Shown piece by piece: positions 1 through 5,494 of a stretch of DNA of 6,213 nucleotides. Below the pieces are notes generated by a model. The model made no database searches, was not told the origin of the DNA, and saw only the letters and a list, made by a program, of their open reading frames with translations. A program made the translations under genes and the position numbers. Position 1 is the stretch's first letter. Each line of letters opens with the position of its first letter. The stretch is from contig JABHNP010000093.1 in assembly GCA_018694455.1 (NCBI GenBank), positions 1 to 6,213 of the forward strand, in the 5' to 3' direction. The stretch is from Planctomycetaceae bacterium (GTDB lineage Bacteria; Planctomycetota; Planctomycetia; Pirellulales; UBA1268).

Positions 1-5
1 AAAAG

Positions 6-77
6 CTCCCCGAGTAGGACTCGAACCTACAACCTAGCGGTTAACAGCCGCTCGCTCTACCATTGAGCTATCGGGGA
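6..77 (-). tRNA. tRNA-Asn (anticodon GTT)
   Basis: The reverse strand folds into a complete 72-nt cloverleaf. The acceptor stem pairs TCCCCGA with TCGGGGA and is followed by discriminator base G. The D arm is GCTC/GAGC. The anticodon stem AGCGG/CCGCT carries loop CTGTTAA with anticodon GTT (plus-strand positions 43-45), which reads AAC/AAU as asparagine. The variable loop has 5 nt. The T arm GTAGG/CCTAC has loop TTCGAGT. The 3' CCA is not encoded, because CTTTT follows the discriminator, so it must be added by the CCA-adding enzyme. The gene lies downstream of the anti-sigma kinase gene on the same strand, with a hairpin plus T-run between them. I see no clear -35/-10 pair directly upstream. 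Confidence 0.97.
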
Positions 78-153
78 ATATAAGGGGCCTTTGAGTTTTG
101 AAACGATACCGAAAAATTTAATCGAAGGCGAGATGCTCCATTTTTTGTTCTGG

Positions 154-181
154 AAAAAACGATATGCCAGCTATCAGGCAT
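154..181 (-). terminator. possible intrinsic terminator after the anti-sigma kinase gene
   Basis: On the minus strand, ATGCC (181-177) pairs with GGCAT (168-164) around an 8-nt loop. After 4 nt comes a run of six T (159-154). The stem overlaps the stop codon of the kinase gene (174-176). It is only 5 bp, so termination may be partial, and the tRNA further downstream could receive read-through transcripts. Confidence 0.42.
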
Positions 182-623
182 CCTGAACTTTTTCCATCAG
201 AACATGATTGCCCTTCTCGTTGTATTCAACTCGTGTCATGAAATTATGAATCAGCATGACGCCACGACCATTGGGGACTTCCAGCCTGTCATCCTGCGTG
301 CAGTCTGGTACCTCGTTTGGCTTAAATCCATCTCCTTCATCTGTGATTTCAATACGTGCAACTGTAGGTGAGACGAAACATTCAACATGTACTTTTTTGT
401 CTGCACTGAGTTTATTGCCGTGGACAATTGCGTTCACGATTGCTTCTTCAGCAGCCAGGTGGATCGAAAAAATATCAGCACTGGCCCAACCATGTTCACC
501 AAGTTTATCGAGCAATTCATCCATAATCAGTCGACTCGCACCGCGCTCACTCGGCAGGTCAATAGACTTCTGCCATGACGGCTTGTCGGAACTGGTGTTT
601 TGAGGAGACTGCGATTCGGTCAT
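174..623 (-). CDS. RsbW/SpoIIAB-type ATP-binding anti-sigma factor kinase (HATPase_c)
   Basis: This 149-aa protein has the GHKL ATPase fold of the RsbW/SpoIIAB serine-kinase family. These cytoplasmic proteins bind a sigma factor or other partner and phosphorylate a STAS antagonist. Visible motifs are the N-box EEAIVNAIVHGN (59-70) with E60 and N64, the G1 box DEGDGF (95-100) and the G2 box NGRGVMLI (118-125). The whole protein is about one HATPase domain, with a short polar N-terminus and no sensor, membrane or phosphatase domain. It lies 65 nt downstream of the STAS gene, the usual antagonist-then-kinase order of RsbV-RsbW. The ATG at 623 is the natural start, although no Shine-Dalgarno sequence is visible. 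Instead a small inverted repeat (629-647) sits just before the start. Its target is unknown, because no sigma factor gene is in view. It could regulate a non-sigma partner. Confidence 0.93.
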   Translation of the reverse strand: MTESQSPQNTSSDKPSWQKSIDLPSERGASRLIMDELLDKLGEHGWASADIFSIHLAAEEAIVNAIVHGNKLSADKKVHVECFVSPTVARIEITDEGDGFKPNEVPDCTQDDRLEVPNGRGVMLIHNFMTRVEYNEKGNHVLMEKVQDA

Positions 624-628
624 AGTAG

Positions 629-647
629 CCGCACAAATTTATTGCGG
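629..647. repeat. inverted repeat just upstream of the kinase start
   Basis: CCGCA (629-633) and TGCGG (643-647) form a perfect 5-bp dyad with a 9-nt AT-rich centre, ending 6 nt from the ATG at 623. In the mRNA this hairpin would occupy the place where a Shine-Dalgarno sequence is normally found, and none is visible. It might couple or dampen translation of the kinase relative to the STAS gene, or it may be chance. Confidence 0.4.
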
Positions 648-688
648 GAAAAAAGGGTGGCTGTTCCAGTAAGGGAAGTTGTAAGCAA

Positions 689-1045
689 TCAACTGAAGGC
701 TGTCATTGCTTCTGCTTCGTCTTTGCGAATATCAAAAACTTTATTCAGTTTTGTAATCTGAAAAACTTCAAAGATTTCTGGACGAATGTTGCACATTTTC
801 ATCCGTCCTTTGCTAGCCTTCACCTTTCGGTCGAGCGTGATTAATTTTCCGAGCGCAGCACTTGAGAGAAACTCAACGTTCGTGAAGTTCAGCAATATGT
901 CGCCCATATTGTGCTGCTCAACAAGACCAAAGAGTTCAGCACCAAGCTCTTGGATACTTGCTTCATCGAGAATTTTTTTGTCATTAAAACTGACGATAGC
1001 GACATCGTTGTTGTTTGTGACGCCTATCCGTCGATACTGAGCCAT
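689..1045 (-). CDS. STAS-domain anti-sigma factor antagonist (SpoIIAA/RsbV type)
   Basis: Counted from the ATG at 1045, this is a 118-aa single-domain STAS protein, the usual length of SpoIIAA/RsbV antagonists. The diagnostic segment is VEFLSSAALGKLITLDR (57-73). Serines 61 and 62 occupy the position of the regulatory phosphoserine, and the Asp usually found before it is Leu. The N-terminal strand VAIVSF (15-20) and the helix around ELGAELFGLVEQ (33-44) fit the fold. Unphosphorylated STAS protein is expected to bind the cognate kinase and free that kinase's partner. An in-frame TTG lies 15 nt further upstream. I prefer the ATG because GGAG (1055-1058) lies 9 nt before it. The kinase gene follows 65 nt downstream, so the two are almost certainly one operon. 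A role as a non-sigma switch component is possible. Confidence 0.93.
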   Translation of the reverse strand: MAQYRRIGVTNNNDVAIVSFNDKKILDEASIQELGAELFGLVEQHNMGDILLNFTNVEFLSSAALGKLITLDRKVKASKGRMKMCNIRPEIFEVFQITKLNKVFDIRKDEAEAMTAFS

Positions 1046-1054
1046 ACCGTTGTT

Positions 1055-1058
1055 CTCC
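1055..1058 (-). promoter_or_regulatory. ribosome binding site deciding the STAS start
   Basis: GGAG on the minus strand ends 9 nt before the ATG at 1045. A start at the upstream TTG (1060) would place this motif inside the coding sequence and leave that codon without a binding site. This favours the 118-aa form. Confidence 0.7.
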
Positions 1059-1113
1059 AAGTCTTCTGAGTTCGAGCACCCGTTACCGAGACTGCATATA
1101 TAAAGTAATAATC

Positions 1114-1155
1114 CATTCTGTTGGTAGGGGCTCGCAAAACAATTCCAACAGAATG
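1114..1155. repeat. 11-bp perfect inverted repeat upstream of the STAS operon
   Basis: CATTCTGTTGG (1114-1124) and CCAACAGAATG (1145-1155) are perfect reverse complements separated by 20 nt. They lie 69-110 nt upstream of the STAS start and next to the TATATA-like stretch at 1096-1104. This could be a two-site operator or a leader hairpin. No T-run follows on either strand, so an intrinsic terminator is unlikely. Confidence 0.7.
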
Positions 1156-1167
1156 CTCACGTTGGAA
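1143..1167. repeat. overlapping 7-bp inverted repeat
   Basis: TTCCAAC (1143-1149) and GTTGGAA (1161-1167) form a dyad with an 11-nt spacer. The left arm shares CCAAC with the right arm of the 1114-1155 repeat. The two stems are therefore mutually exclusive as RNA, and as DNA they give three copies of a GTTGG half-site. Confidence 0.6.
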
Positions 1168-1181
1168 ACAAGTAGACATAT

Positions 1182-1209
1182 AGCGGACCTACCCACTCGA
1201 TGGGTCGCT
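1182..1209. repeat. bulged hairpin or dyad
   Basis: ACCCA (1191-1195) pairs with TGGGT (1201-1205) around CTCGA. After a 5-nt bulge (1186-1190), AGCG (1182-1185) pairs with CGCT (1206-1209). CGCT can also pair with AGCG at 1216-1219. Its function is unknown, and it lies in the divergent control region. Confidence 0.45.
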
Positions 1210-1546
1210 CAGCCTAGCGATTTTCAGGGATGATTACCAATGTCAGCGTTTGAAGTAAGGCGTAGAAGGATGGAAACCAGTCGACTTCTTGTTTTTTGCT
1301 GAATCAGAAAAAATGAAATGAGACCTGTTTGTGCATTATGCCGCCATTATGGCAGTCTTTTTTGGTGCTCAGGCGTTGGTTTTCGAGCGGGCAACATGGG
1401 ACAATTTTTAAAAAGTGGGGTGTCTCGCGTAAAACCTGTTTTATTTACTCTCGGAAATGGCTGAAAACTGGCCTTGACGAATTTTATCCCACTCAGTTTC
1501 GAACTGGCGCGCGAGTTGCACTGTAGATCAAAAGCATGTTTGTGAA

Positions 1547-1559
1547 TGCCGCTGCGGCA
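1547..1559. repeat. GC-rich 6-bp dyad upstream of groES
   Basis: TGCCGC and GCGGCA flank a single central T, making a near-perfect palindrome about 100 bp before the groES start. Its compact symmetry fits a dimeric regulator site better than an RNA hairpin, since the loop would be only one base. No matching copy lies closer to the gene. It is a candidate operator only. Confidence 0.35.
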
Positions 1560-1642
1560 GTCGCTTCATCCGGCGGGGTAATGGCATAAGGTTGTCGTTT
1601 CCTGCAGTACTTTTTTCAACTTTCCGTTTTATTTCGACCACA

Positions 1643-1647
1643 GAGGA
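1643..1647 (+). promoter_or_regulatory. groES ribosome binding site
   Basis: GAGGA lies 8 nt before the ATG at 1656, and no other in-frame start nearby has a similar site. This supports the start that gives GroES its extended N-terminus. Confidence 0.75.
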
Positions 1648-1655
1648 CCCCCAGA

Positions 1656-1979
1656 ATGGCAGCCGCTGCGAGCAAGGCCGGGAAGGCCAAATCGACCCTA
1701 ATCCCCCTTGGTGATCGCGTTGTTGTGGAACGCGAAGAAAGCGAGCAGAAGACATCCGGTGGTATTCTTTTGCCAGATTCCGCCAAAGATAAACCTGCAC
1801 GAGGTGTTGTTACGAGTGTTGGTGAAGGCAAATTGGATGACAAAGGCAACCGTCATCCGTTGCAAGTGAAACCTGGTGATCGCGTGATATTTACCAGCTA
1901 CGCAGGTGAAGCATTTCAGGTGAGTGATCAGGAACTGCTTCTCATGCGAGAAGATGACATTCTTGCTGTTCTTGGTTAA
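1656..1979 (+). CDS. groES: GroES co-chaperonin (Cpn10)
   Basis: This 107-aa protein is the heptameric lid that closes the GroEL chamber and drives release of the substrate into the folding cavity in the cytoplasm. Family landmarks are PLGDRVVVE (17-25), the mobile loop ending in GGILLPD (35-41), whose ILL replaces the common IVL tripeptide that docks on GroEL, KPGDRVIFTSYAG (72-84), and the C-terminal DDILAVLG (100-107). E. coli GroES has 97 residues. The extra length is an Ala/Lys-rich N-terminal extension of about 13-15 residues before the first beta strand. I recall similar extensions in planctomycete GroES. The start is supported by GAGGA at 1643-1647. groEL follows after 91 nt on the same strand. 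Confidence 0.98.
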   Translation: MAAAASKAGKAKSTLIPLGDRVVVEREESEQKTSGGILLPDSAKDKPARGVVTSVGEGKLDDKGNRHPLQVKPGDRVIFTSYAGEAFQVSDQELLLMREDDILAVLG

Positions 1980-1992
1980 CTCATCGCAGCAT

Positions 1993-2009
1993 GTAGTTCA
2001 GTGAACTAC
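1993..2009 (+). other. perfect hairpin between groES and groEL
   Basis: GTAGTTC (1993-1999) and GAACTAC (2003-2009) form a perfect 7-bp stem with loop AGT. A further AACTACA (2027-2033) could pair instead with TGTAGTT (1992-1998), and GTTGA (2011-2015) can pair with TCAAC (2025-2029). A run of six T (2020-2025) starts 11 nt after the first stem, too far for a standard intrinsic terminator. It could stabilise, process or attenuate the groESL transcript and so set the GroES:GroEL ratio. That is inference. Confidence 0.55.
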
Positions 2010-2070
2010 TGTTGATTCATTTTTTCAACTACAACCGTCCAAATAATTTTCAGTACAGGAGAAACATTCT

Positions 2071-3696
2071 ATGGCCAAAATGATGGCGTTTGATCAAGAA
2101 GCCCGCGAAGCAATGCGGCGTGGTGTCTCCAAACTGGCCCGTGCAGTCAAGGTCACTCTCGGTCCAAAGGGTCGAAACGTAATTCTGCAAAAGAGCTTCG
2201 GTTCTCCAACAGTTACGAAGGACGGTGTCACCGTTGCAAAAGAAGTCGACCTTGAAGACACCTATGAAAATATGGGTGCCCGCATGGTTCGCGAAGTTGC
2301 AAGTAAGACAAGTGATGTTGCCGGTGACGGCACCACAACAGCAACCGTGCTAGCCGAGGCTGTTTTTAATGAAGGCCTGCGAGCCGTTGTTGCTGGTGTC
2401 AATCCGATTCAGATGAAGACTGGTATTGAAAGAGCAGTTGAAGACATCACGGCGAAATTGCATAGCTCAGCAATTCCAGTAAAAGGAAAAAAAGAGATGG
2501 CTCAAGTTGCATCTATTGCAGCTAATAATGACCCCGAAATCGGTGATCTGCTCGCAGAGGCCATGGATAAAGTTGGGAAAGATGGCGTTATTACCGTCGA
2601 TGAAGGCAAAAGTCTTGCGACCGAAATCGAGTTCGTCGAAGGCATGCAGTTTGACCGAGGATACCTCTCGCCTTACTTTGTCACTGACGCACAGGCTATG
2701 CAATGCGTGCTTGAAGATTGCTACATCCTGGTTTACGAAAAAAAGATTTCAACAGTGAAGGACATCGTTCCACTGTTAGAAGCTGTCGTAAATGCCAGCA
2801 AGCCACTTTTGATCGTCTCTGAAGAAGTTGATGGAGAAGCATTGGCGACACTTGTGATCAATCGCCTGCGTGGCACGTTCCAGGTATCTGCAGTAAAGGC
2901 ACCAGGATATGGTGATCGCCGAAAAGCAATGCTTGAGGACATCGCCATACTTACCGGAGCCACTGCGGTCTTTGAGAACCTTGGTATGAAGCTCGACAAT
3001 ATTGGGCTTGCTGAGTTAGGTCGTGCCAAAAAAGTTATCATCGACAAAGACAACACGACAATTATTGAAGGGGCTGGTAAAACAGCTGATATCAAAGCAC
3101 GGATCGAGCAGATTCGACGTGAAATTGAGAATGCATCAAGTGATTACGATCGTGAAAAACTTGAGGAGCGTCTCGCAAAACTTGCTGGTGGTGTTGCCAA
3201 AATCAATGTTGGTGCAGCAACAGAAAGTGAAATGAAAGAGAAAAAGGCTCGTGTTGAAGATGCCCTTCATGCAACTCGTGCTGCAGTAGAAGAAGGTATT
3301 TTGCCGGGTGGTGGCGTTGCGTTGCTACGGGCTAGCTCGCAGGTGAAGCCGAAGGGCTTGAGCGACGATGAGTCCGTTGGGTACCAGATCGTTGTTCGCG
3401 CATCACGCTCTCCAGTGACGATGATCTCAACAAATGCCGGACAAGACGGTTCAATTGTATGTGAAAAAGTACTTTCTGGTGAAGGTAACTTTGGCTACAA
3501 CGCCGGAACCGATAAGTACGAAGATCTCGTCAAGGCCGGAGTCATTGACCCTGCAAAAGTTACGCGAACGGCGTTGCAGAATGCCACGAGTGTTTCAACA
3601 TTGCTTCTGACCAGTGATGCACTGATTGCAGAAAAGCCAAAGGATGCGAAGGGTAAGGGCGGTGCAGGTCACGGTGGTGATTACGACATGTATTAA
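2071..3696 (+). CDS. groEL: GroEL chaperonin (Cpn60)
   Basis: This full-length 541-aa chaperonin subunit forms the double-ring ATPase that folds proteins together with GroES. The equatorial nucleotide site shows TLGPKGRN (29-36), TKDG (49-52) with D51, GDGTTT (85-90) with D86, and D397 in RVEDALHATRAA (394-405), the catalytic Asp that matches E. coli D398. The apical region includes EGMQFDRGYLSPYF (190-203) and AVKAPGYGDRRKAMLED (274-290). The family signature AAVEEGILPGGG is at 404-415. The tail is unusual: instead of GGM repeats it is Lys/Gly-rich with one His and ends GGDYDMY. AGGAGA (2057-2062) lies 8 nt before the ATG. It is co-transcribed with groES and ends at a strong terminator. Planctomycetes often carry several GroEL copies. 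The groES linkage and complete motifs suggest this one is the functional main copy. Confidence 0.99.
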   Translation: MAKMMAFDQEAREAMRRGVSKLARAVKVTLGPKGRNVILQKSFGSPTVTKDGVTVAKEVDLEDTYENMGARMVREVASKTSDVAGDGTTTATVLAEAVFNEGLRAVVAGVNPIQMKTGIERAVEDITAKLHSSAIPVKGKKEMAQVASIAANNDPEIGDLLAEAMDKVGKDGVITVDEGKSLATEIEFVEGMQFDRGYLSPYFVTDAQAMQCVLEDCYILVYEKKISTVKDIVPLLEAVVNASKPLLIVSEEVDGEALATLVINRLRGTFQVSAVKAPGYGDRRKAMLEDIAILTGATAVFENLGMKLDNIGLAELGRAKKVIIDKDNTTIIEGAGKTADIKARIEQIRREIENASSDYDREKLEERLAKLAGGVAKINVGAATESEMKEKKARVEDALHATRAAVEEGILPGGGVALLRASSQVKPKGLSDDESVGYQIVVRASRSPVTMISTNAGQDGSIVCEKVLSGEGNFGYNAGTDKYEDLVKAGVIDPAKVTRTALQNATSVSTLLLTSDALIAEKPKDAKGKGGAGHGGDYDMY

Positions 3697-3722
3697 GCCT
3701 GACGCGTCACAAGACACCTCTA

Positions 3723-3776
3723 GCAAGATTGATAGGGTTGGGTTGCTCTTTAGGGCGGCCCAACCCTCTTGCTTTT
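3723..3776 (+). terminator. intrinsic terminator of the groESL operon
   Basis: AGGGTTGGG (3734-3742) pairs perfectly with CCCAACCCT (3759-3767), a 9-bp GC-rich stem with a 16-nt loop. The stem is extended after a 6-nt one-sided bulge by GCAAG (3723-3727) with CTTGC (3768-3772). TTTT (3773-3776) follows at once. It lies 27 nt after the groEL stop and separates the chaperonin operon from the next gene pair. Confidence 0.85.
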
Positions 3777-3833
3777 CAGCTCTGCCCATGTTGATTAGGC
3801 TAACAATATCTTCATTCTTGAGGGATTTGAAAA

Positions 3834-4145
3834 ATGCCACAGCAGAGTTGTCCACTCACCAGCAAGCAGGTTGTCGATCTCTACTTCATGGAGCATCGTG
3901 CAAAGCTTCTTGATATAGCGGCATTTCTTGATCGTCTTGAGCGAGCCAAGGGCGATGAGGGGCTTCAGGACGTACGAGTGCGAGCGCTAAAAAAAGCGAT
4001 TCCAATCCTGACCGATACGAGCGGTGAGAATCAAGCAAACCGGGCCCATCGTGTCCTTGAATTATTAAGCGATCATACTGCAGAACCAACTCCTGCTGCC
4101 CATACGCAGTCAGCTCTCGGAGCTGATCCAAATACAGACTATTGA
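3834..4145 (+). CDS. small conserved-looking helical protein upstream of a TatD-like hydrolase, function unknown
   Basis: This 103-aa protein matches no family that I can name. Residues 8-38 (LTSKQVVDLYFMEHRAKLLD followed by IAAFLDRLERA) and about 43-79 look strongly alpha-helical, rich in Leu, Arg, Lys and Glu. The tail from about 80 is Pro/Ala-rich and probably disordered. There is no signal peptide, membrane segment or metal-binding cysteine cluster. GAGGGA (3820-3825) lies 8 nt before the ATG, which supports this start over the internal Met. The hydrolase gene begins 9 nt after its stop codon, so the two are probably translationally coupled and may act together. It could be a regulatory or scaffold subunit of the hydrolase. 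It does not resemble EboA as I remember it. I am confident that it is a gene but not of its role. Confidence 0.85.
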   Translation: MPQQSCPLTSKQVVDLYFMEHRAKLLDIAAFLDRLERAKGDEGLQDVRVRALKKAIPILTDTSGENQANRAHRVLELLSDHTAEPTPAAHTQSALGADPNTDY

Positions 4146-4154
4146 GAACCCCTC

Positions 4155-4964
4155 ATGGCTTATATCGACCCACATATTCACATGGTCAGCCGGACAACGG
4201 ATGATTATCGCCGGATGGCGCAGGCTGGCTGTGTTGCAATTACTGAGCCAGCATTCTGGGCAGGATTTGACCGTTCGAGCCCGGCGGGCTTCTATGACTA
4301 TTTTCGTCAGCTCACCGACGTGGAGCCGAAACGAGCTGCACAATATGGAATAGCGCATCATTGTTGGCTGTGTATCAATCCAAAAGAAGCAGAAGATCCA
4401 GTATTTGCACGCGAAGTGATTAAGCTGATTCCAGAGTTTCTAAAAAAGCCAAATGTCTTGGGAATTGGTGAAATAGGTCTTAATAAAAACTCACGGAACG
4501 AGCTGATCATTCTTGAAGAGCAGATTGAATTAGCAAAACAACACCAGCAACTCATTCTTGTTCATACACCACACCTTGAAGACAAACTCAAGGGAACACG
4601 AATCACGATGGATGCACTCGCCAATGCTGGAATTGATCCGGGACGTGTTCTCATCGATCATATTGAAGAACATACTGTTGCTGAAGTTCTTGATCGTGGA
4701 TTTTGGGCAGGGATGACGCTCTATCCAGACAGTAAGTGCACGCCACAGAGAGCGGTTGATATTATCGAATGTTATGGGAATGAACGCATCTGGATTAATT
4801 CGGCAGGTGACTGGGGACCAAGTGATCCACTTTCAGTTCCAAAGTGCCATGTCGAAATGCGTCGTCGAGGACACACTCAGAAACTTGTAGAAAAAATCAG
4901 CCTAGAAAACCCACTATCGTTTCTTCGCCAAAGTGGTCGTTTTATGTTGCCCGAAAGTGTCTGA
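4155..4964 (+). CDS. TatD-family metal-dependent hydrolase, EboB-like
   Basis: This 269-aa TIM-barrel hydrolase belongs to the TatD/amidohydrolase superfamily. Metal ligands follow the family pattern: HxH at H7/H9 in IDPHIHM, E106 in GIGEIGL, H137 and H140 in VHTPH, H169 in IDH, and D219 in SAGDWGPSDP. The N-terminal SRTTDDY (12-18), EPAFW (31-35) and the SAGDWG-SDPL-VPK segment (216-230) resemble, from memory, the TatD-like EboB proteins of ebo clusters (implicated in trafficking of secondary metabolites) more than the DNase-type TatD. The substrate is unknown. The ATG lies 9 nt after the stop codon of the preceding helical gene, with only a weak GAGAA upstream, which suggests coupling. The partners expected in an ebo cluster (UbiA-like prenyltransferase, dehydroquinate-synthase-like protein) are absent from the window. 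Its 3' end faces the GNAT gene with a 4-nt gap. Confidence 0.9.
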   Translation: MAYIDPHIHMVSRTTDDYRRMAQAGCVAITEPAFWAGFDRSSPAGFYDYFRQLTDVEPKRAAQYGIAHHCWLCINPKEAEDPVFAREVIKLIPEFLKKPNVLGIGEIGLNKNSRNELIILEEQIELAKQHQQLILVHTPHLEDKLKGTRITMDALANAGIDPGRVLIDHIEEHTVAEVLDRGFWAGMTLYPDSKCTPQRAVDIIECYGNERIWINSAGDWGPSDPLSVPKCHVEMRRRGHTQKLVEKISLENPLSFLRQSGRFMLPESV

Positions 4965-4968
4965 CATC

Positions 4969-5484
4969 TCACGCTACCCAGCGACCGGGCACACCTCTCG
5001 CATTTGGTAATTCAAGAGACCCATGGAGATGTGTTTTTGTAGTACGTGAAATCTGGTAGCTGAAAGAACGGCACAGAGCGATGGCATAGTTATTTTCTCG
5101 TGGAATCATCACGCGAACAGACGTCGCCCCACGTATACGGGCGAGATCATGGAGTTGACTCACCATGGATTGGGCGAATCCACGATGACGAAATGAAGGA
5201 TGTACAGCAAGAGAAAGTTGTGGTGCTTGAAGAGTGTCACCCCACGATGAAAGAAATCCATAAACAGCTGCTTGACCGCGCGTGAATCCAAAGCGATGGA
5301 GATCATTGTTGGATTGCATGCTGGTGTAAAGCGTCTGTATGAGCAGAGAAGGATCACGCTGGCTCACTACATACGGTGGGAGTACGTCCTGGTTCCCGTC
5401 CACGAGAAGTTCTGCAAACAATAGTGCAATAGCTGGCTGATCAGGTTGTTCCGGTCCGCGGATAATCATTTGCAGATCGTGCAC
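4969..5484 (-). CDS. GNAT-family N-acetyltransferase
   Basis: From a GTG start this is a 171-aa cytoplasmic acetyltransferase of the GCN5-related superfamily, which transfers the acetyl group of acetyl-CoA to an amine. The acetyl-CoA-binding motif A is LSLAVHPSFRHRGFAQSMV (90-108), with the pyrophosphate-binding R-x-x-G-x-A at R99, G102 and A104. Strand VRVMI (123-127) and NNYAIALCRSFSYQ (131-144) form the motif B region. The N-terminal 60 residues are divergent, so the substrate cannot be named. The start is uncertain: GTG at 5484 has only AAGAA right next to it, and an ATG at 5469 would give 166 aa. Neither has a good ribosome binding site. It is on the same strand as feoB and the small ORF, 115 nt downstream of that ORF, and may be read through from them. 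Confidence 0.87.
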   Translation of the reverse strand: MHDLQMIIRGPEQPDQPAIALLFAELLVDGNQDVLPPYVVSQRDPSLLIQTLYTSMQSNNDLHRFGFTRGQAAVYGFLSSWGDTLQAPQLSLAVHPSFRHRGFAQSMVSQLHDLARIRGATSVRVMIPRENNYAIALCRSFSYQISRTTKTHLHGSLELPNARGVPGRWVA

Positions 5485-5494
5485 TTCTTAAGAA
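5485..5494. repeat. 10-bp palindrome at the GNAT start
   Basis: TTCTTAAGAA is a perfect palindrome directly adjacent to the GTG start at 5484. It may be an operator or simply chance in AT-rich DNA. Confidence 0.25.

Larger units (their letters stand above)
1046..1655. other. divergent intergenic region between the STAS operon and groESL
   Basis: About 610 bp separate the divergently transcribed STAS operon and groES. I find no convincing gene here. The region must hold both promoters, but no textbook -35/-10 pair stands out. A TATATA-rich stretch (1096-1104) about 50 nt before the STAS start could be a -10 element without a clear -35. No CIRCE (TTAGCACTC-N9-GAGTGCTAA) is visible. The region contains several dyads: 1114-1155, 1143-1167, 1182-1209, 1292-1313, 1333-1353, 1494-1506 and 1547-1559. 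A 62- to 65-codon ORF (stop at 1524-1526) has no ribosome binding site and is treated as doubtful. Confidence 0.8.

Noticed and set aside
6..77. tRNA-Asn as an integration site for a mobile element
   Set aside because: There is no integrase gene, no direct repeat of the tRNA 3' end in the window and no change in gene content typical of an island.
1474..1493. CCTTGACG ... CCCACT as a sigma-32 or sigma-70 promoter for groES
   Set aside because: The spacing between the two boxes is about 9 nt, too short for sigma-32. No -10-like hexamer lies 16-18 nt after TTGACG.
1046..1655. SRP RNA, tmRNA or RNase P RNA in the long gap
   Set aside because: None of the conserved cores, such as the GGAAGGAAGCAGC-type loop of SRP RNA, is present on either strand.
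1528..1849. Minus-strand frames opposite the 5' half of groES
   Set aside because: They lie antisense to groES coding sequence, lack ribosome binding sites and show no recognisable motifs.
2733..3095. 120-codon minus-strand frame inside groEL
   Set aside because: It is a shadow of the conserved GroEL coding sequence, low-complexity and Ser/Ala-rich.
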